Assembly (NCBI GenBank): GCA_963975425.1
Contig: CAXBGS010000002.1
Coordinates: 620,001-684,000, forward strand
DNA: 64,000 nt
Source: CAXBGS01 sp963975425
GTDB taxonomy: Bacteria > Planctomycetota > Planctomycetia > Pirellulales > Pirellulaceae
Direction of reading: 5' to 3'
In this document: piece after piece, positions 17,936-26,031 of the stretch
Position numbering within the stretch: the stretch's first letter is position 1
Layout: each line of letters starts with the position of its first letter
Made by a program: the position numbers and the translations under genes
Notes under the pieces: model-generated
Seen by the model: only the letters and a program-made list of their open reading frames with translations
What the model was told of the DNA's origin: nothing
The model's database searches: none

Positions 17936-18253
17936 ATGGCAGCATACGACGACCTAAACGTCTCTCGAATTTTCACCGTCGGAATTATATCCGTCGTTGT
18001 TACAGCGGTGACCGCCTTGGCGGTTCAAGTGTTGTATTACGCGTTGGTTCAGTGGCAATCGGAGGCCAAAATCGCTCAAAGCGACTACCGCCGCCAACAA
18101 GCCGTCTTCGCGGAACAAATCGAGCAAATTTCCAGCTATGGCGTCGACCCGACGACCGGCAACGTGACCATCCCGATTGATGACGCGATCGAATTGATGG
18201 CCAGCGAAAACAAAAAAGCGAATGACCAAAAAAACAAATCCGACGAAACCTAA
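17936..18253 (+). CDS. Small single-pass membrane protein of the ACIII-caa3 operon
   Basis: 105 aa from ATG 17936 (the longer frame from 17885 overlaps actF). One N-terminal helix (IFTVGIISVVVTAVTALAVQVLYYAL) is followed by a soluble part with DPTTGNVTIPIDDAIELMASE and a Lys/Asn/Asp-rich end. It has no heme or metal motif. It sits between actF and the Sco gene, whose start overlaps its last 32 bases. Position suggests an accessory or assembly subunit of the respiratory complex. I do not recognise it as a named family. Confidence 0.8.
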   Translation: MAAYDDLNVSRIFTVGIISVVVTAVTALAVQVLYYALVQWQSEAKIAQSDYRRQQAVFAEQIEQISSYGVDPTTGNVTIPIDDAIELMASENKKANDQKNKSDET

Positions 18254-19172
18254 GCGATCGCCACGGGCAGGGTCCCGCCGGTCGGCTGAGGTGCTTTGCA
18301 TTGCGATCGTCTTGATGACGGTTGCGGTGTCGCGCAGGGTTGCGCTGGCTCAGGAATTTCGTCAGGACGCGGCGGTCGAATTGAATGACCGCGTGCCGCG
18401 TGAAGTGCGTGAAGTGACCGTCGTCCAAAATTTGGGAGACTCCATACCAAAGGATTTGCCACTGACCGACTCGCTCGGACGTGCGACGAAATCGGGTCAC
18501 TACTTCGATGGCGAAAAGCCAACGATCGTGACGCTGAACTACAGCAATTGTCCCGTACTTTGCAGCGTGCAACTCAATCAACTGAGTCAATCGTTGGATC
18601 AACTGGAACTAAAGATTGGCGAAGACTTTCAGTTGCTGACGGTCAGTATCGACCCGAAAGAAACGACGCAACGAATTCGCGAAACGAAAGCAAAATACAT
18701 CGAGCAGCTGCCTCAACATCCAAACGCCGATGAAGGCTGGACGTTTTGCACCGCTCGACAAGATGCGATCACACGGTTGGCCGATACGCTGGGGTTTCAG
18801 TACACCTACGACGAGAAATCTGGCGAATACTATCACCCGGCAATGATCGCGTTTGTCTCACCCGACGGAGTGATCACCAGATATTCGCTGGAAGTCGCAT
18901 TTCCGCCTGAACAATTAAAACTTGCGTTGGTCGAAGCGGGAAACGGAACCGTTGGAACTCCCGTCGATCAATTTATCCTGTGGTGCTTTAGCTACGACCC
19001 CAACCGTAACAGCTACGTTCCGCAGGCATGGAAGATCATGCGATTGGGTGGCGCCGCAACGATCGGGTTGATGCTGGTAGCGTTGACACCGTATTGGATC
19101 GGACGCAAGAAATCGCCGACCGGTCGTGATGACGCGGTCGCGGAACCAACCGACACAGAATCGACGACTTAG
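18222..19172 (+). CDS. sco: SCO1/SenC/PrrC-type copper chaperone
   Basis: 316 aa. The N-terminus is basic then hydrophobic (VLCIAIVLMTVAVSRRVALA), a membrane anchor or signal. The thioredoxin-like fold has the copper site CPVLC at residues 110-114 and a His at about 205 (EYYHPAMIAFVSPDG), the three canonical Sco ligands. A further C-terminal helix (AATIGLMLVALTPYWIG) near residue 285 provides a second membrane pass. Sco proteins deliver copper to, or reduce, the CuA site of cytochrome oxidase subunit II, encoded directly downstream here. Its start overlaps the preceding small gene, indicating translational coupling. Confidence 0.93.
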   Translation: MTKKTNPTKPKRSPRAGSRRSAEVLCIAIVLMTVAVSRRVALAQEFRQDAAVELNDRVPREVREVTVVQNLGDSIPKDLPLTDSLGRATKSGHYFDGEKPTIVTLNYSNCPVLCSVQLNQLSQSLDQLELKIGEDFQLLTVSIDPKETTQRIRETKAKYIEQLPQHPNADEGWTFCTARQDAITRLADTLGFQYTYDEKSGEYYHPAMIAFVSPDGVITRYSLEVAFPPEQLKLALVEAGNGTVGTPVDQFILWCFSYDPNRNSYVPQAWKIMRLGGAATIGLMLVALTPYWIGRKKSPTGRDDAVAEPTDTESTT

Positions 19173-19223
19173 TCCGTCAACCAGATACACCTTTTTCAAT
19201 TCACTGACACAACCTGTACCAAG

Positions 19224-20333
19224 ATGTTTCTCATGTCCGCCGTGTTTTCGCTCCTAGGTGACTACACCGATACGTTCTGGTTTCCCGAACCGGCATCCAG
19301 TTTTGCTGATGACAACGACTGGATGTACATGGGCATCATGTGGGTCTGCGTGTTGTTTTTCGTGCCGATCGTGTGGTGCCTATTTCACTTCGCCATCAAG
19401 TACAAGAAACCGAAAGGGGCGAAGGCGGAAAGCCAGGTTGCTCACAACACGGTGGTCGAACTGGCATGGTCCATCCTGCCTTCGTTCTTCTTGGTTTGGA
19501 TGTTTATCCAGGGCGCGTGGGTGTATTTGGATTACCGGACTCCGCCCGAGGGTGCCAACGAATTAGGCGTGCAAGCGTTCAAATGGGGATGGACCATCGA
19601 TTACGGCAATGGCGTCTTTCACCCCGAATTGCACCTGTTGAAAGACGAACCGGTCAAGCTGACCATGCGCAGCAGCGATGTCATCCACAGCCTGTTTGTG
19701 CCTGCTTTTCGAGCCAAGAAAGATGTGGTCCCCGGTCGTTATAATTACATCTGGTTTAAACCCACCGTGGCCAGTGAAAAAGTCAGCGACGAAGAGCTAG
19801 CCGAAAAGACGAAATTGTTCGAGGACGGCAAAAAGAGCGGGACGATGGAGTCCTGGGACTTTGACGAGTGGCAAATCACGCCAGACGGTTACAAGTTTTA
19901 TGACTTGTACTGCACCGAGTACTGCGGAAAAGATCACTCTGAAATGCAAACCGTTGTCGTCGTTCACGAGACGCGAGAAGAATTGGACGCGTGGATCAAA
20001 AAGTACAGCGCACGCCCGTCGGGTGAATCTCCGGCCAGCTATGGTGAAAAGCTTTACAGCCGCCGCGGTTGCAAGGGATGTCACAGTGTCGACGGCAGCA
20101 AACGCGTCGGACCGTCGTTCAAAGACACTCTCAAGTCGCACCCGATGACCAGTGGTGACGCAGTGAGCGGTGATCCAAATTACATCCGAGAATCAATTCT
20201 CAACCCCAAAGCGAAGGTTGTCGCCGGATACGCTCCAGTGATGCCGAGCTACAAGGGACAACTCAGCGATGACGACATCCAGTCCATCATTGCTTACATC
20301 GAATCCATTGCGGACCAACCCGCAAGCAAATAG
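19224..20333 (+). CDS. coxB: caa3 cytochrome c oxidase subunit II with C-terminal cytochrome c
   Basis: 369 aa. Two N-terminal membrane helices (MYMGIMWVCVLFFVPIVWCL; AWSILPSFFLVWMFIQGAW) lead to the cupredoxin domain. CuA ligands are visible: His at about 155 (SSDVIHSLFVPAF), Cys 230 and 234 with Glu between them (CTEYC), His 238 and Met 241. A cytochrome c domain follows with CKGCH at 283-287 and a likely Met ligand in APVMPSYKG. The fusion defines a caa3-type oxidase, which can accept electrons directly from a donor such as ActE. It lies downstream of sco and upstream of coxA. Confidence 0.96.
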   Translation: MFLMSAVFSLLGDYTDTFWFPEPASSFADDNDWMYMGIMWVCVLFFVPIVWCLFHFAIKYKKPKGAKAESQVAHNTVVELAWSILPSFFLVWMFIQGAWVYLDYRTPPEGANELGVQAFKWGWTIDYGNGVFHPELHLLKDEPVKLTMRSSDVIHSLFVPAFRAKKDVVPGRYNYIWFKPTVASEKVSDEELAEKTKLFEDGKKSGTMESWDFDEWQITPDGYKFYDLYCTEYCGKDHSEMQTVVVVHETREELDAWIKKYSARPSGESPASYGEKLYSRRGCKGCHSVDGSKRVGPSFKDTLKSHPMTSGDAVSGDPNYIRESILNPKAKVVAGYAPVMPSYKGQLSDDDIQSIIAYIESIADQPASK

Positions 20334-20427
20334 GCCACGTCGGCCAAACGAAAATTAGCGTGTCAGGATTTATTCTGACAATGAAGAACAAACTTTAACG
20401 CTTCCGCGTTCACAAGAGATAAGCGAA

Positions 20428-22170
20428 ATGTCAGCCGGATCAGTACCAGCCGGATCGAGGGTGCGAGACCCTGGGTATCCTACCGCCAGTGAAAACTACC
20501 TCACGAACTCGAAAGGGTTTTTGACGTGGATCTTTACGCTCGATCACAAGCGGATCGGGATGATGTACCTGTTCGGTGTCACGTTCGCGTTTTGCGTCGC
20601 GGGCTTGCTGGCGTTGGCGATTCGTTTGCACCTGTTTCAGCCCGACGGAATGCTGTTCAAAGGTGCCGACGCGAATAATTATTACAACCAGGTGTTCACG
20701 CTTCACGGCGCGATCATGGTTTTCTTGTTCATCATTCCCAGCGTGCCAGCCGCACTGGGCAACTTTCTGGTTCCGGTCATGCTGGGCGCTAAAGATGTGG
20801 CGTTCCCACGACTGAACCTGTGCAGTTTCTACTTGTGGGTTGGCGGTGCGATCTTTTTCGTGATGGCACTTTGCGCCAGCGGATTGGATACCGGCTGGAC
20901 TTTTTACACGCCCTACAGCACGACCACGGATACGTCCGTGATCGCGGCAACGATGGGGGCGTTCATCTTGGGATTCAGCTCGATTTTCACGGGTTTGAAT
21001 TTCATCGTGACCATCAACACGATGCGACCGCCGGGAATGACCTGGTTCCGCATGCCGTTGTTCTTGTGGGCGACGTACGCGACCAGCGTGATTCAGGTCT
21101 TGGCAACGCCCGTCTTGGGCATCACGTTGCTGTTGTTGATCGCCGAACGCACCATGCACATCGGAATCTTTGACCCTGAATTCAATGGTGACCCGGTCAC
21201 CTACCAACACTTCTTTTGGTTCTATAGCCATCCAGCGGTTTACATCATGATTTTGCCGGCATTCGGCATCATCAGCGAACTGATCAGTGTTCACAGCCAC
21301 AAACGAATTTTCGGATACCGATTTATCGCGTATTCGTCGATCGCGATTGCGTTGCTGGGCTTCCTTGTTTGGGGCCACCACATGTTCACGGCAGGGATGA
21401 GCTCGTTGACGACGATCATCTTCAGTGCCTTGACCTTTACCGTTTCGGTGCCGTCCGCGATCAAGGTGTTCAACTGGTTGGCGACGATGTACAAGGGGTC
21501 AATCAGCTTGACCACACCAATGTGCTATGCGATCTCGTTTATCTTCTTGTTCACGATCGGCGGTTTGACCGGTTTGTTCCTGGGAACGCTGGCGACGGAC
21601 TTGCACCTGCACGACACGTATTTTGTGGTCGCACACTTTCACTACGTGATGGTTGGTGGAACATTGGTTGCCTTCTTAGGCGGGCTGTTCCATTGGTGGC
21701 CAAAATTTGTCGGCAAGATGTACAACGAATTCGGCGGCCGCGTATCCGCGTTGCTGGTCTTCCTCGGTTTTAACTTGACGTTCTTGCCACAGTTCGTGAT
21801 GGGCAGTCGCGGGATGCCACGACGTTATGCAACGTACGATCCCGAATTCGCTTTCTTGCATCAGATGAGCACCTATGGCGCCTTGCTGCTGGGCATCGGG
21901 ATTCTGATCGGATTCGTCACGCTATTGGTTTCGCTCAAGAGCGGCAAGCGTGCTCCGGCCAACCCTTGGGGCGGTAAAACGCTCGAGTGGCAGTGCACCA
22001 GCCCACCGCCGTTTTACAATTTCGAGCGTGCCCCGGCCGTGGGCGATCCTTACGAATTCCGCGATTTGGAATGGGACGACGAAAACGAACGTTACGTGAT
22101 CGTCGAACCTGACCGCGAAATGGTCCCGGGCGAAAGCCCAGCCGAATCGCCGGCGCATGCGGGCGAGTGA
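20428..22170 (+). CDS. coxA: Cytochrome c oxidase subunit I, A2 type
   Basis: 580 aa with about 12-13 membrane helices. Heme and CuB ligands are present: His in FTLHGAIMVFLF, HH at 317-318 (WGHHMFTAGM) and the HDTYFVVAHFHYV block starting at 395. Residues 266-272 read YSHPAVY: the usual D-channel Glu of HPEVY is Ala and the preceding residues are Tyr-Ser, the A2-type signature, while the cross-linking Tyr (272) is kept. The K-channel Lys is present at about 346 (PSAIKVFNW). The enzyme reduces O2 to water and pumps protons. It sits between coxB and coxC. Confidence 0.97.
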   Translation: MSAGSVPAGSRVRDPGYPTASENYLTNSKGFLTWIFTLDHKRIGMMYLFGVTFAFCVAGLLALAIRLHLFQPDGMLFKGADANNYYNQVFTLHGAIMVFLFIIPSVPAALGNFLVPVMLGAKDVAFPRLNLCSFYLWVGGAIFFVMALCASGLDTGWTFYTPYSTTTDTSVIAATMGAFILGFSSIFTGLNFIVTINTMRPPGMTWFRMPLFLWATYATSVIQVLATPVLGITLLLLIAERTMHIGIFDPEFNGDPVTYQHFFWFYSHPAVYIMILPAFGIISELISVHSHKRIFGYRFIAYSSIAIALLGFLVWGHHMFTAGMSSLTTIIFSALTFTVSVPSAIKVFNWLATMYKGSISLTTPMCYAISFIFLFTIGGLTGLFLGTLATDLHLHDTYFVVAHFHYVMVGGTLVAFLGGLFHWWPKFVGKMYNEFGGRVSALLVFLGFNLTFLPQFVMGSRGMPRRYATYDPEFAFLHQMSTYGALLLGIGILIGFVTLLVSLKSGKRAPANPWGGKTLEWQCTSPPPFYNFERAPAVGDPYEFRDLEWDDENERYVIVEPDREMVPGESPAESPAHAGE

Positions 22171-22237
22171 TTCATCACTCGCAGCGGCCCCTTACACATG
22201 ACTACTTTTTCTTTCACATCCTTTTAGCCTAACACCC

Positions 22238-23500
22238 ATGACCACCGAATCCGACGGTCACGACCACCACGCCGACGGTGACCACGATCACGACCATCCG
22301 TCGTTTCTGGCCCACCACTTTGATACGCCCGAACAACAGTTCGACAGCGGCAAGCTTGGGATGTGGTTGTTTCTGGTTACCGAAGTGCTGTTTTTTAGCG
22401 GCATGTTTTGCGCCTATGCAATCTTCCGGATGATGCGTCCAGAGGTGTTCGAGGGCTGCAGTGAGTTCTTGAACACAAAGCTGGGAGCAATCAACACCGG
22501 CGTCCTGCTATTCAGTTCACTGACGATGGCCTGGGCCGTTCGCTGTGCACAAACCGAAAACAACAAAGGATTGACGGCGCTGCTGGCATCGACCCTTTCG
22601 TGTGCCATGGTTTTCTTGGGCGTGAAAGCGATCGAGTATTCTCATAAATGGCACATGGGATTGTTGCCCGCGGGCCTATTCACCTACGACCCGGCGCATC
22701 CACATCACGAAGGCGGGCCGAATTACTTGGCTTGGATTAGCGCACCGTTTGCGATTGCCTTGGTCGGTGTTTTGGTGTGGCTCGTTGTCTCTTATATACG
22801 TGACAACAAATTCCACATCGCGGTGGCGAAACCGCTATCGGTGGTCTGCTTCAGCTTCTTCCTCGGCGTCGGGCTTGGCACGATTTTGGAAAGTGGTGGC
22901 ACGGATGAACACTCCCAGGCATCGGCCGGTGAAGTGCACGATTCGGGCGATGACCACGACGAACATTCGTCGGATCACCATGATGACCACGGCGATGCGG
23001 ACGAAGAACATCATGATGCCGATGACGCAGATCACAAATCGGCCGCAGCCGGTACAGAAGAATCGCGTTCGAGTACGGCCACCAAACTAGTTGCCCTCAG
23101 CGGCGACATGTCCGTTCGCGAGCGTCTTGCCAAAGACGCAACGAACACGGGCCTGATGGACGAATTGCGTGCCCGGCAAATGCAGGCAGAAATGCAGTCC
23201 GGGTCGGTCATCACCGACGAAGACGACATCAACGATTCGGCGACCGTGTCATCGGTATCGGGCAATGTCCTGACGCCGTCAAAGGCAGGTGTCTTTTTCA
23301 GCATCTATTACTGCATGACGGGTATCCACGCGATTCACATTTTGGCGGGCATCGGTGTCCTCGTTTGGCTTTTGGTCCGCTCGGTTCGGGCAGATTTCAA
23401 TCGGCAATATTTCGGACCTGTCGACTACGTCGGGTTGTACTGGCACATTGTCGACTTGATCTGGATCTATTTGTTCCCGCTGCTTTACTTGATTCGATAA
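22238..23500 (+). CDS. coxC: Cytochrome c oxidase subunit III with His/Asp-rich insertion
   Basis: 420 aa, against roughly 200-270 in most relatives. The N-terminus is His/Asp-rich (DGHDHHADGDHDHDHPS). The subunit III core follows (GKLGMWLFLVTEVLFFSGMF; NTGVLLFSSLTMAWAV). After the fifth helix an insertion of about 130 residues begins near residue 221, with dense HDD/HDE repeats, then a charged segment. Core helices resume with YYCMTGIHAIHILAGIGVL and VGLYWHIVDLIWIYLFPLLYL, the typical ending. The insertion probably lies outside the membrane and could bind metal. It is 38 bases from coxD. Confidence 0.93.
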   Translation: MTTESDGHDHHADGDHDHDHPSFLAHHFDTPEQQFDSGKLGMWLFLVTEVLFFSGMFCAYAIFRMMRPEVFEGCSEFLNTKLGAINTGVLLFSSLTMAWAVRCAQTENNKGLTALLASTLSCAMVFLGVKAIEYSHKWHMGLLPAGLFTYDPAHPHHEGGPNYLAWISAPFAIALVGVLVWLVVSYIRDNKFHIAVAKPLSVVCFSFFLGVGLGTILESGGTDEHSQASAGEVHDSGDDHDEHSSDHHDDHGDADEEHHDADDADHKSAAAGTEESRSSTATKLVALSGDMSVRERLAKDATNTGLMDELRARQMQAEMQSGSVITDEDDINDSATVSSVSGNVLTPSKAGVFFSIYYCMTGIHAIHILAGIGVLVWLLVRSVRADFNRQYFGPVDYVGLYWHIVDLIWIYLFPLLYLIR

Positions 23501-23538
23501 ACTTAGAAAAACAACTCACCAGGACGATTGGTATCACG

Positions 23539-23901
23539 ATGTCTTCCCACGGACACAGCGACGATGGTCACGATTTTGCGCACCCCATCGGGTTGCCTTT
23601 GTTGTTCGGCACGTTCTTCGCGCTAACCTTTTTGACGGTCATCACGGTTGCCCAAGCCAGTTTCGACTTTGGCAGCTATGACGTTGCGATCGTCATGTTT
23701 ATCGCAACGCTTAAGGCATCGCTGGTGGCTTTGTTCTTTATGCACCTCGCGTTCGACAAACCGTTTAACAATGTTCTGTTCTTCGGTTCTTTTGTGTTCG
23801 TCGGACTGTTCGTGATCTTTACGCTCAGCGACAGTCAGATGACGGCGAAAGATATGATTCCGGTTGTCGACGATGTCGTGACGACCTCAACCGATTCTTA
23901 A
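23539..23901 (+). CDS. coxD: Cytochrome c oxidase subunit IV (CoxD-like)
   Basis: ATG 23539 gives 120 aa (the longer frame from 23365 overlaps coxC and lacks resemblance). A short His-rich head (SSHGHSDDGHDFAHP) is followed by three helices: LPLLFGTFFALTFLTVITVA, VAIVMFIATLKASLVALFFM and LFFGSFVFVGLFVIFTL. The MFIATLKASLVALFFMHL segment is characteristic of prokaryotic subunit IV. It is the last respiratory gene of the cluster; the next gene starts 17 bases later on the same strand. Confidence 0.9.
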   Translation: MSSHGHSDDGHDFAHPIGLPLLFGTFFALTFLTVITVAQASFDFGSYDVAIVMFIATLKASLVALFFMHLAFDKPFNNVLFFGSFVFVGLFVIFTLSDSQMTAKDMIPVVDDVVTTSTDS

Positions 23902-23918
23902 GACACGACCGGCCACCA

Positions 23919-24740
23919 ATGAAATACGCCATCTGTAATGAGACGTTTGGCGATTGGCCGTTAAGAAAAGCGCTCGACCTGGCGGTCCAATCCGGCTACA
24001 CCGGTTGGGAAATCGCGCCGTTCATGCTCTGCGGCAGTCTTTCCGCCTACACATCATCACAGCGTGATGCGTATCGAAAAGAGGTCGAAGCGGCGGGTCT
24101 TTCCGTTGTCGGCTTGCATTGGCTACTGGCCAAAACGCAAGGGTTGCATCTGACCAGCCCCGATTCGCAAACACGCGAACGCACAACGGCCTACCTCATT
24201 GAACTGGCACGTTTGTGTCATGATTTGGGCGGTAATGTGATGGTGCTCGGGTCACCACAACAACGAAATTATGGTGACGACCAAACCGGGGCCGAGGCGA
24301 TGGCCATGGCCGCCGACGTTTTGTCGGGTGTGGTCGAGACGTTGGTGCAGTGCGACGTTCGGATCGCCCTTGAGCCACTTGGTCCGCAGGAGGGCAACTT
24401 TCTAAATACGGCGGCCGAGGCTCGCGAACTGGCGGGCATGATTGGAAGCGACGCGATCCAGTTGCACCTGGATGTCAAAGCGATGAGCAGCGAAGCGGAG
24501 CCCATCGATGCTGTGATTCGTGACAATGGCGATGCGATGATTCACTTTCACGCCAATGACCCGAACCGTCAGGGGCCAGGCATGGGCGACGTCGACTTTG
24601 TCCCGATTTTTCAGGCACTGAAAGATGTCGGCTACGACGGTTGGGTCAGTGTCGAGGTGTTTGACTATTCCCCCGGCGTTGAAACGCTGGTTGGTCAGAG
24701 CATGTCGAACATGCGGAAAGCAGAGCAAAGCGTCCATTAG
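23919..24740 (+). CDS. Sugar phosphate isomerase/epimerase-like TIM-barrel protein
   Basis: 273 aa. It resembles the xylose-isomerase-like AP-endonuclease-2 superfamily: ETFGDWPLRKALDLAVQSGYTGWEIAPF at the start, ALEPLG near residue 150, LHLDVKAM near 187 and MIHFHANDPNRQGPGMGDVDF near 210 with metal-binding Glu/His/Asp residues. Members isomerise or epimerise sugars and inositol derivatives using a divalent metal. It lies 17 bases after coxD and could be a late operon member, but no link to respiration is evident. Confidence 0.85.
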   Translation: MKYAICNETFGDWPLRKALDLAVQSGYTGWEIAPFMLCGSLSAYTSSQRDAYRKEVEAAGLSVVGLHWLLAKTQGLHLTSPDSQTRERTTAYLIELARLCHDLGGNVMVLGSPQQRNYGDDQTGAEAMAMAADVLSGVVETLVQCDVRIALEPLGPQEGNFLNTAAEARELAGMIGSDAIQLHLDVKAMSSEAEPIDAVIRDNGDAMIHFHANDPNRQGPGMGDVDFVPIFQALKDVGYDGWVSVEVFDYSPGVETLVGQSMSNMRKAEQSVH

Positions 24741-25024
24741 CGGGCCACTAGCGCAATTCATCGGCCCGTCGACGGTTGCCTCAGGCGAGATAACCCGCAC
24801 AACCGCGCTCGCCCGTCCGTCGCGATCTAAATTTTGAGCCGAGATAAGCGACGAAATTCTAATAGGTGACGCAGCGGCACTGCGATGGACCTATTTTCAC
24901 CTGTTGAAGTTGTGATGCCGCGTTAGATTAACGCAAACCAGAATGACGAGGACATTGTGCCGGCCTGACTGGCCCTCGATGCTTGACACGACATCACGTT
25001 GCACGCCAGGGAGTCGAATCGTCG

Positions 25025-25957
25025 ATGAGTCAATCCGTACCAAAAAAGATTCGCGTCTTAATGATCGAAGACGACGATGTCGATGCGGCTTTTATCAACC
25101 GCCTGCTGACTTCCTGTCCCGACCAAACGTTCTCCGTCGATCATGTAAAAAGTTTATCCGCCGCAATCGAGACACTCAGCAAGAACGACTACGAAGCAGC
25201 CCTGCTGGATTTGTCGCTTCCTGACGCCGTCGGGCTTGAATCCTTCGAGAAAATTCGTGCCCTGGACGCTCGGCTTCCCGTCGTGATGCTGACGGGAATG
25301 AACGACGAGGATGTCGGCTTGCAAGCGATCGAAAGCGGCGCGCAAGATTTTGTCGCGAAAGAACACGTGTCGGGTCAAATGTTGTTTCGTGTTCTACGAT
25401 TCGCAATTGCGCGACAACTAAAAGTGATGGGCTTTCAAGCAGCCGCGGATACGGATCCGCTAACGAGTTTGCCGAACCGTCGCTATCTGCAATCGCATTT
25501 TGATGAGTTCATCAAATCGGCTGAAATCAAGAACACACCGGCTTCGTTGGCGATCCTCGATGTTGATCACTTCAAGAGTATCAATGATCAATACGGGCAC
25601 TTTGTCGGTGACGCGGTTCTGAAAAAAATCGCGGAAATCATGACCCAAACGCTTGGCGAGAACGCATGTGCGATGCGGATTGGCGGCGAAGAGTTTGCCG
25701 TGTTGATGCTGGACGACGATATCGATCAGGCGTGTCAGCGCATTGACCAATTGCTGAAGACACTGGCGTCGACCACGATGTCCTTTGACGAACTTTCAAT
25801 CGTGGTGACCGCGAGCGCGGGAGTCATCGAATTGAAATATTCCGACATCTGGGACAAAGCATTTGTGGCAGCCGATTCGGCACTGTACGAGGCTAAGTCA
25901 TCAGGTCGCAATTGTTATCAGCGACGCGATCGTATTGAGTCATCCACGGCTGTCTAA
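25025..25957 (+). CDS. Response regulator with GGDEF (diguanylate cyclase) output
   Basis: ATG 25025 gives 310 aa. The receiver domain has acidic residues at 15-17, phosphoacceptor Asp 62, Thr 90 and Lys 112. The GGDEF domain begins with DPLTSLPNRRYLQSHF (144-159) and carries GGEEF at 220-224, an active-site form. The inhibitory I-site RxxD expected at 211-214 reads GENA, so product inhibition by that route is unlikely. It should make c-di-GMP from two GTP when the receiver is phosphorylated. No sensor kinase lies next to it. It is preceded by 284 bases without a gene. Confidence 0.94.
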   Translation: MSQSVPKKIRVLMIEDDDVDAAFINRLLTSCPDQTFSVDHVKSLSAAIETLSKNDYEAALLDLSLPDAVGLESFEKIRALDARLPVVMLTGMNDEDVGLQAIESGAQDFVAKEHVSGQMLFRVLRFAIARQLKVMGFQAAADTDPLTSLPNRRYLQSHFDEFIKSAEIKNTPASLAILDVDHFKSINDQYGHFVGDAVLKKIAEIMTQTLGENACAMRIGGEEFAVLMLDDDIDQACQRIDQLLKTLASTTMSFDELSIVVTASAGVIELKYSDIWDKAFVAADSALYEAKSSGRNCYQRRDRIESSTAV

Positions 25958-26031
25958 GGTGACTCTGGCGTTTGAGAGTCAGTGAACAACAACACTGGTT
26001 TCGATTCGCAGCAAAGGCGATCGTTTGCAAA

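Noticed and set aside
20440..21381. 313-codon minus-strand frame opposite coxA
   Set aside because: Antisense shadow; Gln/Arg/His-rich with no motif, while the plus-strand product is a textbook oxidase subunit.
22835..23035. Hydrophobic 66-codon minus-strand frame opposite the CoxC insertion
   Set aside because: Its Val/Ile/Met runs are simply the complement of His/Asp codons in the insertion.
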